A DNA stretch of 64,000 nucleotides from Vagococcus coleopterorum (GCF_011303955.1 NZ_CP049886.1:1466735-1530734), one strand, 5' to 3'; shown: positions 18,678 through 28,305, numbered from the stretch's first letter. Made by a program: numbers and translations. Notes: generated from the sequence alone by a model not told the origin.

Positions 18678-21125
18678 TTAATTTTCTATATTGTCATAAA
18701 GTAATTCTAAAGATTCATCAATCATTTCAACAGTAGTGCTTTCATCACTTAAAGGATACTTCTTCTCCTCTTGAGACTCTTCACTTAATTCACTTTCAGT
18801 TTCTATCAGTTCTTCACTTTCAGTTTCTATCAGTTCTTCACTTTCAGTTTCTGTGATTGCTTGAGTCTTCTGTAAAATGGCAAAGGCATTTTTCCCTACC
18901 CAGCCAATCACTTGACCCTCTACACTTATTTCATACGAGATACCGTCAGATGCTTGAGCTTGTCTTGTTACTAGGCAATCTTTACCTGCCAACCCTAAAC
19001 TTGAAACAGTACCCAAATAACTATAATTTTCATAATATTTCGGTGCGGTAGACACTCCAAAATTACTTCCTGTTAATCTCATTTCTTTGTTCACTGACTC
19101 ATAAGAAGGATGTTCTATTTCTTTAAATGCTCCCTTACCAACCCAACCAATTACTTCATCGTTTAGACTAATTTCATATGAAATTCCATCTGATGCCGTT
19201 GCTTGTCGTGTTACCAAGTAGTCCTTACTTGCTAGTGTTTTTATATTACCTGTTTTTTGATAGCCTTTATAATATTTCGGTTTGCTGTAGATTGCATACC
19301 CTTTACTACTATCTAACCACATTTTTTTGTTAATTGTTTTATAGTTTTCTGGTTCTAGATTTTCAAAAGCATTTTTCCCTGCCCAGCCAATCACTTGGCC
19401 CTCTACACTTATTTCATACGAGATACCGTCAGATGCTTGTGCTTGTCTTGTTACTAGGCAATCTTTACCTGCCAAACCTAAACTTGAAACAGTACCCAAA
19501 TAACTATAATTTTCATAATACTTTGGTGCGGTAGACACTCCAAAATTACTTCCTGTTAATCTCATTTCTTTGTTTACTGACTCATAAGAAGGATGTTCTA
19601 TTTCTTTAAATGCTCCCTTACCAACCCAACCAATTACTTCATCGTTTAGACTAATTTCATATGAAATTCCATCTGATGCCGTTGCTTGTCGTGTTACCAA
19701 GTAATCCTTACTTGCTAGTGTTTTTATATTGCCTGTTTTTTGATAACCTTTATAATATTTCGGTTTGCTGTAGATTGCATACCCTTTACTACTATCTAAC
19801 CACATTTTTTTGTTAATTGTTTTATAATTTTCTGGTTCTAGATTTTCAAAAGCATTTTTTCCTACCCAACCGATTACTTTATCATCAGTTTCTTTTAATT
19901 CATATGATACCCCATCTTTCGATGTCGCTTCTCTTGTGATTGTGAAGTCTTGCCCTTCATATGCTTTCGCATTGCTTAGATACTTGTATCCTTTGTAATA
20001 CTTGGGCACGTTGTATACTGCAAAACTCCCATTCAATAGTCGGACATCTTGATCCACCGTTTTATATTTTGGTTTACTCAATTGTTCAAAGGCATTTTTC
20101 CCTACCCAGCCAACACCAGGAATTTCATATGATACTCCATCTTTCGATGTTGCTTCTCTTGTGATTGTAAAGTCTTGCCCTTCATATGCTTTCGCATTGC
20201 TTAGATACTTGTATCCTTTGTAATACTTGGGCACGTTGTATACTGCAAAACTCCCATTCAATAGTCGGACATCTTGATCCACCGTTTTATATTTTGGTTT
20301 ACTCAATTGTTCAAAGGCATTTTTCCCTACCCAGCCAATACCAGGAATTTCATATGATACCCCATCTGGAGCGATAGATTCTTTTTTTATTGTAAAATCT
20401 TTCCCTACGTATTGCTTTGTCTTACCAAGATATTTTGCACCTTCAAATCCTTTAGGTGCACTATAGACAGAATAACCTCCTTCAATTAATCTAACATCTT
20501 CATCTATTTCAAAGTAGGTAAACTGCTTATCGAACCTGTTTAACTGATATTGTTCAATTAGTTTGTTTAATTTCTGAGCATAGTTAGGATCCGTCGCATA
20601 GCGTCCTTGTAAGTGCTTAGTTGCATTGCTATATTTTTTAGCAACAGACTTCCATGCTCCTTTATACCTGTTTTTATCCCAAGATACTCCCTTTTTTAGC
20701 TTATCGACATTATCTTGCAATGAATATTTTATATCTGGGTATTTCCTGAAGCTAGCATAAACATCAACTAACTCTCCTTTTTCATTCGCTTCTTTAGTCC
20801 AAACAAAAACCTTATCCCAAAGGTCTCCTTTATTCCACTTAATACCAAATAAATTATTGTTTGGCTCAGAACCCAATACACTCGTTCCAAAATTACTCTC
20901 TAATGCTGCTTGCGCTATCATAACAGATGCAAATAAGTCATTTTCAGCAGCTTTTTTTTGAGCAACTTCACCTATAGCACTAATAAAACGTTGTCTTTCT
21001 ACTTGTCTATTTTCATTAGTACTTATAGCTTTTGTTTCTGACTTTGAAAAAGCCTTTAACTCATATCCAAACAACATAATAAATAAAAGTATTAATAAAT
21101 ATTTTTTATTCTTTTTTACTAACAT
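18678..21125 (-). CDS. GW-repeat glucosaminidase (GH73 autolysin)
   Basis: Secreted peptidoglycan hydrolase. The 815 residues have a signal peptide (basic MLVKKNKK then a hydrophobic core to about residue 25). A GH73 glucosaminidase domain follows (about 45-200), with the likely catalytic glutamate E76 in AALESNFGTS, NNLFGIKW, and the ending YATDPNYAQKLN. Seven GW modules come next (about 206-755), each with a GWVGK or GWAGK signature, and then an acidic tail with repeated ESEELIET. GW modules usually hold enzymes on lipoteichoic acid or wall polymers; there is no LPXTG. The domain resembles the glucosaminidase half of staphylococcal Atl. The start used is the ATG at 21125, because the upstream GTG has no ribosome binding site. 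A terminator-like hairpin lies 17 bases upstream. Confidence 0.9.
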   Translation of the reverse strand: MLVKKNKKYLLILLFIMLFGYELKAFSKSETKAISTNENRQVERQRFISAIGEVAQKKAAENDLFASVMIAQAALESNFGTSVLGSEPNNNLFGIKWNKGDLWDKVFVWTKEANEKGELVDVYASFRKYPDIKYSLQDNVDKLKKGVSWDKNRYKGAWKSVAKKYSNATKHLQGRYATDPNYAQKLNKLIEQYQLNRFDKQFTYFEIDEDVRLIEGGYSVYSAPKGFEGAKYLGKTKQYVGKDFTIKKESIAPDGVSYEIPGIGWVGKNAFEQLSKPKYKTVDQDVRLLNGSFAVYNVPKYYKGYKYLSNAKAYEGQDFTITREATSKDGVSYEIPGVGWVGKNAFEQLSKPKYKTVDQDVRLLNGSFAVYNVPKYYKGYKYLSNAKAYEGQDFTITREATSKDGVSYELKETDDKVIGWVGKNAFENLEPENYKTINKKMWLDSSKGYAIYSKPKYYKGYQKTGNIKTLASKDYLVTRQATASDGISYEISLNDEVIGWVGKGAFKEIEHPSYESVNKEMRLTGSNFGVSTAPKYYENYSYLGTVSSLGLAGKDCLVTRQAQASDGISYEISVEGQVIGWAGKNAFENLEPENYKTINKKMWLDSSKGYAIYSKPKYYKGYQKTGNIKTLASKDYLVTRQATASDGISYEISLNDEVIGWVGKGAFKEIEHPSYESVNKEMRLTGSNFGVSTAPKYYENYSYLGTVSSLGLAGKDCLVTRQAQASDGISYEISVEGQVIGWVGKNAFAILQKTQAITETESEELIETESEELIETESELSEESQEEKKYPLSDESTTVEMIDESLELLYDNIEN
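18697..20510 (-). repeat. GW-module block of the glucosaminidase (copy 1 of a 1.8-2.0 kb duplication)
   Basis: These 1814 bp are almost identical to 21216-23254 in the next gene. Homology begins exactly at the EIDEDVRL codons and stops within the last codons before the stop. Inside are 225-bp repeats (period seen at 19961/20186) and a 483-bp double-module repeat (18884/19367). Confidence 0.93.
18789..18862 (-). repeat. 24-bp tandem repeats encoding the acidic tail of the glucosaminidase
   Basis: Three near-perfect copies of a 24-bp unit encode the repeated peptide ETESEELI. The same array occurs at the matching place in the amidase gene (about 21308-21381). Confidence 0.85.
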
Positions 21126-21141
21126 ATGATACCCCACTTTT

Positions 21142-21174
21142 AAAAAAGCAAGCTTGCAGTTTGCAAGCTTGCTT
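21142..21174 (-). terminator. terminator-like hairpin between the two GW hydrolase genes
   Basis: On the minus strand AAGCAAGCTTGCA, loop AAC and TGCAAGCTTGCTT form a perfect 13-bp stem, followed by T6. It ends 17 bases before the glucosaminidase ATG. It is either the terminator of the amidase gene or an attenuator of the glucosaminidase gene. Confidence 0.85.
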
Positions 21175-21214
21175 CATATTAAATTAGCTCCTCAAAGTTC
21201 ACATCATCTTTATC

Positions 21215-24040
21215 TTAAAGTAATTCTAAAGATTCATCAATCATTTCAACAGTAGTGCTTTCATCGCTTAAAGGATACTTCTTCTCCTCTTGAGACTCTT
21301 CACTTAATTCACTTTCAGTTTCTATCAGTTCTTCACTTTCAGTTTCTATCAGTTCTTCACTTTCAGTTTCTGTGATTGCTTGAGTCTTCTGTAAAATGGC
21401 AAAGGCATTTTTCCCTACCCAGCCAATCACTTGACCCTCTACACTTATTTCATACGAGATACCGTCAGATGCTTGTGCTTGTCTTGTTACTAGGCAATCT
21501 TTACCTGCCAAACCTAAACTTGAAACAGTACCCAAATAACTATAATTTTCATAATACTTCGGTGCGGTAGACACTCCAAAATTACTTCCTGTTAATCTCA
21601 TTTCTTTGTTTACTGACTCATAAGAAGGATGTTCTATTTCTTTAAATGCTCCCTTACCAACCCAACCAATTACTTCATCGTTTAGACTAATTTCATATGA
21701 AATTCCATCTGATGCCGTTGCTTGTCGTGTTACCAAGTAGTCCTTACTTGCTAGTGTTTTTATATTGCCTGTTTTTTGATAACCTTTATAATATTTCGGT
21801 TTGCTGTAGATTGCATACCCTTTACTACTATCTAACCACATTTTTTTGTTAATTGTTTTATAGTTTTCTGGTTCTAGATTTTCAAAAGCATTTTTCCCTG
21901 CCCAGCCAATCACTTGACCCTCTACACTTATTTCATACGAGATACCGTCAGATGCTTGTGCTTGTCTTGTTACTAGGCAATCTTTACCTGCCAAACCTAA
22001 ACTTGAAACAGTACCCAAATAACTATAATTTTCATAATATTTCGGTGCGGTAGACACTCCAAAATTACTTCCTGTTAATCTCATTTCTTTGTTTACTGAC
22101 TCATAAGAAGGATGTTCTATTTCTTTAAATGCTCCCTTACCAACCCAACCAATTACTTCATCGTTTAGACTAATTTCATATGAAATTCCATCTGATGCCG
22201 TTGCTTGTCGTGTTACCAAGTAATCCTTACTTGCTAGTGTTTTTATATTGCCTGTTTTTTGATAACCTTTATAATATTTCGGTTTGCTGTAGATTGCATA
22301 CCCTTTACTACTATCTAACCACATTTTTTTGTTAATTGTTTTATAATTTTCTGGTTCTAGATTTTCAAAAGCATTTTTTCCTACCCAACCGATTACTTTA
22401 TCATCAGTTTCTTTTAATTCATATGATACCCCATCTTTCGATGTCGCTTCTCTTGTGATTGTGAAGTCTTGCCCTTCATATGCTTTCGCATTGCTTAGAT
22501 ACTTGTATCCTTTGTAATACTTGGGCACGTTGTATACTGCAAAACTCCCATTCAATAGTCGGACATCTTGATCCACCGTTTTATATTTTGGTTTACTCAA
22601 TTGTTCAAAGGCATTTTTCCCTACCCAGCCAACACCAGGAATTTCATATGATACTCCATCTTTCGATGTTGCTTCTCTTGTGATTGTAAAGTCTTGCCCT
22701 TCATATGCTTTCGCATTGCTTAGATACTTGTATCCTTTGTAATACTTGGGCACGTTGTATACTGCAAAACTCCCATTCAATAGTCGGACATCTTGATCCA
22801 CCGTTTTATATTTTGGTTTACTCAATTGTTCAAAGGCATTTTTCCCTACCCAGCCAACACCAGGAATTTCATATGATACTCCATCTTTCGATGTTGCTTC
22901 TCTTGTGATTGTAAAGTCTTGCCCTTCATATGCTTTCGCATTGCTTAGATACTTGTATCCTTTGTAATACTTCGGCACATTGTAAACTGCAAAACTCCCA
23001 TTCAACAGTCGGACATCTTGATCCATCGTTTTATATTTTGGTTTACTCAATTGTTCAAAGGCATTTTTCCCTACCCAGCCAATACCAGGAATTTCATATG
23101 ATACCCCATCTGGAGCGATAGATTCTTTTTTTATTGTAAAATCTTTCCCTACGTATTGCTTTGTCTTACCAAGATATTTTGCACCTTCAAATCCTTTAGG
23201 TGCACTATAGACAGAATAACCTCCTTCAATTAATCTAACATCTTCATCTATTTCTCTATATCGTTCAATTCCATTGTAATGTTTTTTTACTAGTTCATAG
23301 AATTCTTTCATTGAGTAACCCCAAGAACCAAAATAACCAACTGGATCTGTATGATTTGATCCTCCCCAAAATTTAGAAATCGCTGAATGACTAATAACAG
23401 TTCCGTTTCCATTTGTATCCCCAAAAGTTACAGGGAGGTTATATTCAAGCAATTGTGTTGCAACCCAATAAGCGTCATTATTAACAGATCTTGCAAAGGC
23501 GTCTAAACTGTGTTCTTCAACCAGTTCAATGTGCATAAAATAAGGATTGGCTTCTGGACCAGCCCCCCAAGCTAAATATTTGGTAGGTGCTGTATTTATA
23601 ATTTTATCACTAGAAGCATAGGCATGAACAAAAGCGTTAAAATAATTATTAAACATGTAGTTAACTTCGCCATAAATATTTGAATTTGGATTTGCAGTCT
23701 CGTGAATAACAACACCTATCGGCTTATTTCCAGCATATTTATACTTAGGCGTAATTTTTCCAAATCTGCTATCTTTAAAATCAACATTTGCTAATGGCAA
23801 TTTATTTTTTTTGATATACTCATTTATTTTTGTTTTTTTAGGGTTTTTTTCACTAAATTTAAAATAATTATCCGAATGAGCTCTATCATCTTCCCCTTTA
23901 CCATTTTTCCCGACTGCCGTTGACTTATCGAACGCAATTTGTTGCTGAACCTCTTTAACAACTTGAGAGGATTCAGCATTAACAATTTTTACAGACGAAA
24001 AAAAAACCATAATCAATAATATTATATTTACTTTTTTCAT
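21215..24040 (-). CDS. GW-repeat N-acetylmuramoyl-L-alanine amidase (autolysin)
   Basis: Secreted amidase that cuts between muramic acid and the stem peptide. The 941 residues begin with a signal peptide (MKKVNIILLIMVFFSSV to about residue 22). An amidase-2 domain (about 85-255) matches staphylococcal Atl amidase closely. It has GVVIHETANPNS with the first zinc histidine near residue 112, FVHAYASSDKIINTAP, the EL segment HIELVEEHS, and SNHTDPVGYF holding the last histidine and aspartate ligands. Eight GW modules and the same acidic tail follow. The ATG at 24040 has the ribosome binding site GGAGGATAT; the longer frame from 24058 does not. A good promoter lies at 24068-24096. It is adjacent to the GW glucosaminidase on the same strand. 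Confidence 0.93.
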   Translation of the reverse strand: MKKVNIILLIMVFFSSVKIVNAESSQVVKEVQQQIAFDKSTAVGKNGKGEDDRAHSDNYFKFSEKNPKKTKINEYIKKNKLPLANVDFKDSRFGKITPKYKYAGNKPIGVVIHETANPNSNIYGEVNYMFNNYFNAFVHAYASSDKIINTAPTKYLAWGAGPEANPYFMHIELVEEHSLDAFARSVNNDAYWVATQLLEYNLPVTFGDTNGNGTVISHSAISKFWGGSNHTDPVGYFGSWGYSMKEFYELVKKHYNGIERYREIDEDVRLIEGGYSVYSAPKGFEGAKYLGKTKQYVGKDFTIKKESIAPDGVSYEIPGIGWVGKNAFEQLSKPKYKTMDQDVRLLNGSFAVYNVPKYYKGYKYLSNAKAYEGQDFTITREATSKDGVSYEIPGVGWVGKNAFEQLSKPKYKTVDQDVRLLNGSFAVYNVPKYYKGYKYLSNAKAYEGQDFTITREATSKDGVSYEIPGVGWVGKNAFEQLSKPKYKTVDQDVRLLNGSFAVYNVPKYYKGYKYLSNAKAYEGQDFTITREATSKDGVSYELKETDDKVIGWVGKNAFENLEPENYKTINKKMWLDSSKGYAIYSKPKYYKGYQKTGNIKTLASKDYLVTRQATASDGISYEISLNDEVIGWVGKGAFKEIEHPSYESVNKEMRLTGSNFGVSTAPKYYENYSYLGTVSSLGLAGKDCLVTRQAQASDGISYEISVEGQVIGWAGKNAFENLEPENYKTINKKMWLDSSKGYAIYSKPKYYKGYQKTGNIKTLASKDYLVTRQATASDGISYEISLNDEVIGWVGKGAFKEIEHPSYESVNKEMRLTGSNFGVSTAPKYYENYSYLGTVSSLGLAGKDCLVTRQAQASDGISYEISVEGQVIGWVGKNAFAILQKTQAITETESEELIETESEELIETESELSEESQEEKKYPLSDESTTVEMIDESLELL
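21216..23254 (-). repeat. GW-module block of the amidase (copy 2, one module longer)
   Basis: These 2039 bp match 18697-20510. The excess of 225 bp equals one extra copy of the DQDVRLLNG-type module; three copies occur here (period seen at 22480/22705/22930) against two in the glucosaminidase. Confidence 0.93.
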
Positions 24041-24067
24041 ATATATCCTCCAAAACATTTATACTAA

Positions 24068-24096
24068 AGTATACCTTTTTTTTATTTTCTCGTCAA
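24068..24096 (-). promoter_or_regulatory. sigma-A promoter of the GW amidase gene
   Basis: On the minus strand TTGACG, a 17-base A-rich spacer and TATACT lie about 28 bases before the start codon. Confidence 0.85.
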
Positions 24097-24160
24097 AGTT
24101 CTTAAGAAAAATATCAACACATTTTCAGAAAACGATCATCATTAGAGCCTAAGCATCCAA

Positions 24161-24196
24161 ACAAAAAAAGACCTGACTATTACTAGTCAGGTCTTT
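24161..24196 (-). terminator. terminator of the pdh operon
   Basis: On the minus strand AAAGACCTGACTA pairs perfectly with TAGTCAGGTCTTT and is followed by T7 shortly after the pdhD stop. Confidence 0.95.
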
Positions 24197-24203
24197 CAAT
24201 TTA

Positions 24204-25610
24204 TTACATATGAATAGGCATACCTAAAGCTAATTCAGCTGTATCCATTACTGCTTCTGCAAGTGATGGGTGTGAGTGAATTGTTAAAGCGATGTCTTCA
24301 GCGTTCATACCAGCTTCGATTGCTAAACCAAGTTCAGCGATCATATCACTAGCGCCAGCGCCGGCAACTTGTGCCCCAACGATAACGTTGTCTTCTTTAG
24401 TTGTTACTAAGCGTACAAAACCTTCCATTTGGTTAAGAGAAATAGCACGGCCATTTCCACCTAATGCAAATTTGTAACCTTTAGCATCTAAGCCTTGTTC
24501 TTTAGCTTCTTTTTCTGTTAAACCAACAGTTGCTAATTCAGGATCTGTGAAGGCCACAGCTGGCATAGCACGGTAGTCGATTTCAACAGGTTTTCCGGCA
24601 ATTGCTTCAGCAGCAATTTTAGCTTCGTAGCTTGCTTTGTGAGCAAGAGCAGCACCAGGAGTGATATCACCAATCGCAAAGATTGAAGATACATTCGTAC
24701 GGCCTTGTTTATCTACTTTCACTAAACCACGGTCAGTCATTTCAACACCCGCAACTTCTAAACCAAGTTCATCAGTGTTTGGACGACGTCCCACGTTTAC
24801 CATTACGTAGTCACCAGTAACTTCTTGCGCTTTACCATCAACTTCGTATTTAACTGTTACGCTATCACCATTATCAACAGCTTCTTTAGCCATTGCTTTA
24901 GTGACAACTGTAATACCTTTATCTTCAAATGATTTCTCAACTAATTTAACCATGTCTTTTTCAAAACTTGGTAAGATTTGTGGAGAACCTTCAAGGATAG
25001 TTACTTCAGCACCTAGGTTAGCGTAAGCTCCACCTAGTTCAGCACCAATAACTCCACCACCGATGATGATCAGTTTTTTAGGTACTTCTTTAAGGTTTAA
25101 ACCACCAGTTGAATCTAAGACACGACCAGCAAATTTGAAACCTGGGATTTCGATTGGACGACTACCAGTCGCAACAATCGCATTGTTGAATTCATAAGTT
25201 TGAGCTGATTCATCGTTGATAACACGTAAAGTGTGCTCATCTACGAAGAAAGCTTCCCCTCTGATTACTTCAACTTTGTTTTTCTTAAGAAGGAATTCAA
25301 CACCAGAAGTTAATTTGCTAACAACTTGGTTATCTTTCCAATCTTGCGTTTTAGCAAAGTCTAATTCAACACCTTTAGTTGATACACCAAAGATTTCTGA
25401 ATCTAATGCTTCTTGGTATTTATGTCCTGCACTGATAAGTGCTTTTGAAGGAATACAGCCGACGTTTAAACAAACGCCGCCGATGTATTCACGTTCAATA
25501 ATGGCAACTTTTTGTCCCATTTGAGCTGCACGGATAGCTGCAACGTACCCACCAGGGCCGGCACCGATAACAACTGTATCTAATTCTAAAGCGAAATCTC
25601 CTACTACCAT
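24204..25610 (-). CDS. pdhD: dihydrolipoamide dehydrogenase (PDH E3)
   Basis: FAD enzyme that reoxidises dihydrolipoamide with NAD. The 468 residues have the FAD-binding [20 protein letters not shown], the redox-active pair CLNVGC (about residues 48-53), and the NAD-binding [12 protein letters not shown] near residue 185. [13 protein letters not shown] precedes the dimer-interface [10 protein letters not shown] with the catalytic histidine-glutamate region. It is the last gene of pdhABCD, 12 bases after pdhC, with an AAGGTGA ribosome binding site. The N-terminus [12 protein letters not shown] is typical of the enterococcal/bacillary PDH E3. A strong terminator follows. Confidence 0.98.
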   Translation of the reverse strand: MVVGDFALELDTVVIGAGPGGYVAAIRAAQMGQKVAIIEREYIGGVCLNVGCIPSKALISAGHKYQEALDSEIFGVSTKGVELDFAKTQDWKDNQVVSKLTSGVEFLLKKNKVEVIRGEAFFVDEHTLRVINDESAQTYEFNNAIVATGSRPIEIPGFKFAGRVLDSTGGLNLKEVPKKLIIIGGGVIGAELGGAYANLGAEVTILEGSPQILPSFEKDMVKLVEKSFEDKGITVVTKAMAKEAVDNGDSVTVKYEVDGKAQEVTGDYVMVNVGRRPNTDELGLEVAGVEMTDRGLVKVDKQGRTNVSSIFAIGDITPGAALAHKASYEAKIAAEAIAGKPVEIDYRAMPAVAFTDPELATVGLTEKEAKEQGLDAKGYKFALGGNGRAISLNQMEGFVRLVTTKEDNVIVGAQVAGAGASDMIAELGLAIEAGMNAEDIALTIHSHPSLAEAVMDTAELALGMPIHM

Positions 25611-25622
25611 GAATAATTCACC

Positions 25623-27242
25623 TTACCCTTCCATTAATAATAATTCAGGATCTGCTAGTAAACGTTTAATGTTGTTCATAGCATTTTGCGCTGTAGCGCC
25701 ATCAACGATACGGTGGTCAAAGCTTAATGATAATTTCATTACGCGTCCAACAGCTAATTCGCCGTCTTCGTTCACGATTGGTTGTTGAGCAATTGTACCT
25801 ACACCTAAAATAGCTACTTCAGGGTAGTTGATAACTGGCGTGAACCAGCCACCACGTGCTGAACCAATGTTACTGATTGTTACTGTACCATCACGCATTT
25901 CACCTGCAGCTAATTTACCTTCCATTGCTTTTTGAGCATTAGATGTAATTTCGCTAGCAATTTGGAACATGCCTTTTGAGTCAGCGTTTTTAATGTTTGG
26001 TACAAATAATCCGTTTGGAGTATCTGTAGCGATACCGATGTTGAAGTAGTTTTTGTAAACAATTTCTTCAGTAGTATCATCGATAGAAGCATTTAAGATT
26101 GGGAAGTCGCGCATTGTCGCAACTAACGCTTTAACTACGTATGGTAAGAATGTTAATTTAACATCTTGAGCCGCAGCTGTATCTTTAAATTTCTTACGGT
26201 GATCCCACATTTTAGAAACTTCTACATCATCAAATAATGTTACGTGAGGAGCAGTGTGTTTACTGTTAACCATTGCTTTAGAAATTGCTTTACGCATTGG
26301 TGTTAATTTCTCACGAGTTTGAGCTTCGCCACTTGCTGCTGGAGCAATTGGTGCTGCTACTGGAGTTGCTGCTGCTTTTGGTGCAGCTGCCTCAGTTGTT
26401 GCTGTTGCTGCTGGAGCTTCAGTAGTTGCTACTGGTGCGCCACCTGCTGCTACGGCATCAATATCTGATTTAAGAACACGTCCACCTTTACCTGTTGCAG
26501 GTACAGTTGTAATGTCAATTCCTTTTTCACGTGCATGTTGACGGACTGAAGGCATTGCTAAAACGCGTTTGTTTGGATCTGCTGCTACAGCTGCTACTGG
26601 TGTAACTGCTGCCGGTGCTGCTTCTGCTTTTGGTGCAGCTGCCGCTGGGGCTGCTGGAGCTGAAGCTGCTGAGTCGTTGTGACCTGGTGCATCGATTTCG
26701 ATTAAGACATCACCAACGTTTGCTACTGTACCTTCAGCAACAACGATGTTCACAACTTTACCTGTTACTGGAGATGGAATCTCTTCAACAGATTTGTCGT
26801 TTTGGACTTCTAATAATGTATCATCTTCGTTGATTGTATCGCCTGCTGCTACGAACCATTTAACGATTTCGCCTTCAGCAATACCTTCGCCGATATCTGG
26901 TAATTTGAATTGGAATACGCCACCGGCTGGAGCTGCTGCTGGAGCCGCTTCTTGAGCTGGCGCTGCAGGTGCTGCTTCTGCTGGAGCATCATTGTCTTCG
27001 TGACCTGGAGCGTCGATTTCGATTAAGACGTCACCAACGTTTGCTACAGTTCCCTCTGGAACAACAATGTTTAATACTTTACCTGTTACTGGAGATGGAA
27101 TCTCTTCAACAGATTTGTCGTTTTGTACTTCTAATAATGTATCATCTTCGTTAATTGTATCGCCTACTGCTACAAACCATTTTACGATTTCGCCTTCTGC
27201 GATACCTTCACCGATATCTGGTAATTTAAATTTAAATGCCAT
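25623..27242 (-). CDS. pdhC: PDH E2, dihydrolipoamide acetyltransferase with two lipoyl domains
   Basis: Core of the pyruvate dehydrogenase complex, transferring the acetyl group to CoA. The 539 residues comprise lipoyl domain 1 (lysine K43 in QNDKSVEE), an Ala/Pro/Glu linker, lipoyl domain 2 (K150), and a second flexible linker. A peripheral subunit-binding domain ([15 protein letters not shown], about 225-257) follows, then a long Ala/Pro linker and the acetyltransferase domain with DHRIVDG near residue 510. The two lipoyl domains are almost identical at protein and DNA level. The open frame begins four codons earlier with an ATG too close to the AAGGG sequence, so ATG 27242 is preferred. 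An unusual hairpin sits in the 84-base gap to pdhB. Confidence 0.97.
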   Translation of the reverse strand: MAFKFKLPDIGEGIAEGEIVKWFVAVGDTINEDDTLLEVQNDKSVEEIPSPVTGKVLNIVVPEGTVANVGDVLIEIDAPGHEDNDAPAEAAPAAPAQEAAPAAAPAGGVFQFKLPDIGEGIAEGEIVKWFVAAGDTINEDDTLLEVQNDKSVEEIPSPVTGKVVNIVVAEGTVANVGDVLIEIDAPGHNDSAASAPAAPAAAAPKAEAAPAAVTPVAAVAADPNKRVLAMPSVRQHAREKGIDITTVPATGKGGRVLKSDIDAVAAGGAPVATTEAPAATATTEAAAPKAAATPVAAPIAPAASGEAQTREKLTPMRKAISKAMVNSKHTAPHVTLFDDVEVSKMWDHRKKFKDTAAAQDVKLTFLPYVVKALVATMRDFPILNASIDDTTEEIVYKNYFNIGIATDTPNGLFVPNIKNADSKGMFQIASEITSNAQKAMEGKLAAGEMRDGTVTISNIGSARGGWFTPVINYPEVAILGVGTIAQQPIVNEDGELAVGRVMKLSLSFDHRIVDGATAQNAMNNIKRLLADPELLLMEG

Positions 27243-27275
27243 GATCGCACTCATCCCTTCATTTACATAGTATTA

Positions 27276-27311
27276 GCGCATAGGGAGTCAGCTAACTAAC
27301 TCCCTACTCGC
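27276..27311. other. strong intercistronic hairpin between pdhB and pdhC
   Basis: TAGGGAGT (27281-27288) pairs with ACTCCCTA (27299-27306), extended by GCG/CGC at the outside. On the plus strand it is followed by TTATTTTTTT, so it looks like a terminator against antisense transcription. In the pdh mRNA it could protect or separate the AB and CD halves. Confidence 0.7.
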
Positions 27312-27325
27312 TTATTTTTTTATAA

Positions 27326-28303
27326 TTAGAATTCGTATACTTCTCTAACTTTAGCTTCAATATCAGCTGCATTTGGTAACCAAGCATTTTCAGCTTGACC
27401 GAATGGGAAGATTGTGTCTGGAGCAGATACACGTCCAACTGGAGCTTCTAATGACATGACTGCGCGTTCTGAAATTTCAGAAACAACTTGTGCAGCAACC
27501 CCTGCTTGTTTTTGAGCTTCTTGAACAACTACTACGCGACCAGTTTTTTCAACTGAAGCGATAATTGTTTCAATATCTAAAGGAGCAACAGTACGTAAGT
27601 CGATAATTTCAACTGAGATACCTTCTGCTTCTAATTTTTCTGCAACTTTGATTGATTCGCGAACCATTGCACCGTAAGTAATGATAGAAACATCTTTACC
27701 TTCTTTAGTAACAGCTGCTTTATCTAGGGGAACAGTGTATTCACCATCTGGAACTTCATCACGGAATGAACGGTAAAGTTTCATGTGCTCTAAGAAGATA
27801 ACTGGATCGTTATCACGGATTGCTGAAATAAGTAATCCTTTAGCATCATATGGGTTTGACGGAATAACAACACGGATACCAGGAGATTGAGCGATCAATC
27901 CTTCTAAGTTATCAGCATGTAATTCTGGAGTATGTACACCACCACCGAAAGGCGCGCGGATTGTAATTGGCATGTGACGAGTGCCACCCATACGGTAACG
28001 AGTACGTGCCATTTGAGCAACAACTTCATCCATTACTTCGAAGATAAATCCGAAGAATTGGATTTCTGGTACTGGACGGTAACCTTCTAAGGCTAAACCG
28101 AATGCCATACCACCGATACCTGACTCAGCAAGAGGGGCATCCATCACGCGGTCTTCACCGAACTTAGCTTGTAAGCCTTCAGTCGCACGGAAAACACCAC
28201 CGTTATTACCAACGTCTTCACCAAAAATTAGGACGTTAGGATCTTTTTCTAATTCAACAGCAAGCGCATCTGTGATGGCTTGGATCATTGTTTTTTGTGC
28301 CAT
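27326..28303 (-). CDS. pdhB: pyruvate dehydrogenase E1 component, beta subunit
   Basis: Forms the alpha2-beta2 E1 that decarboxylates pyruvate using thiamine diphosphate. The 325-residue product is normal length. Motifs are [19 protein letters not shown] near residue 27, [19 protein letters not shown] with the glutamate that activates the TPP ring, [14 protein letters not shown], and the C-terminal transketolase-like region beginning VVVVQEAQK. The ribosome binding site GGAGAGTAA overlaps the pdhA stop, so the two subunits are coupled at a 1:1 ratio. Between it and pdhC lies the hairpin at 27276-27311. Confidence 0.97.
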   Translation of the reverse strand: MAQKTMIQAITDALAVELEKDPNVLIFGEDVGNNGGVFRATEGLQAKFGEDRVMDAPLAESGIGGMAFGLALEGYRPVPEIQFFGFIFEVMDEVVAQMARTRYRMGGTRHMPITIRAPFGGGVHTPELHADNLEGLIAQSPGIRVVIPSNPYDAKGLLISAIRDNDPVIFLEHMKLYRSFRDEVPDGEYTVPLDKAAVTKEGKDVSIITYGAMVRESIKVAEKLEAEGISVEIIDLRTVAPLDIETIIASVEKTGRVVVVQEAQKQAGVAAQVVSEISERAVMSLEAPVGRVSAPDTIFPFGQAENAWLPNAADIEAKVREVYEF

Positions 28304-28305
28304 GA

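Noticed and set aside
18857..23121. Series of plus-strand ORFs of 60-67 codons across the GW region
   Set aside because: They recur with the 225/483-bp repeats and are antisense shadows of the GW modules.
18697..23254. CRISPR array or mobile element suggested by the regular repeats
   Set aside because: The repeats are 225/483 bp, remain in frame and encode GW modules; there are no spacers, terminal repeats or transposase.
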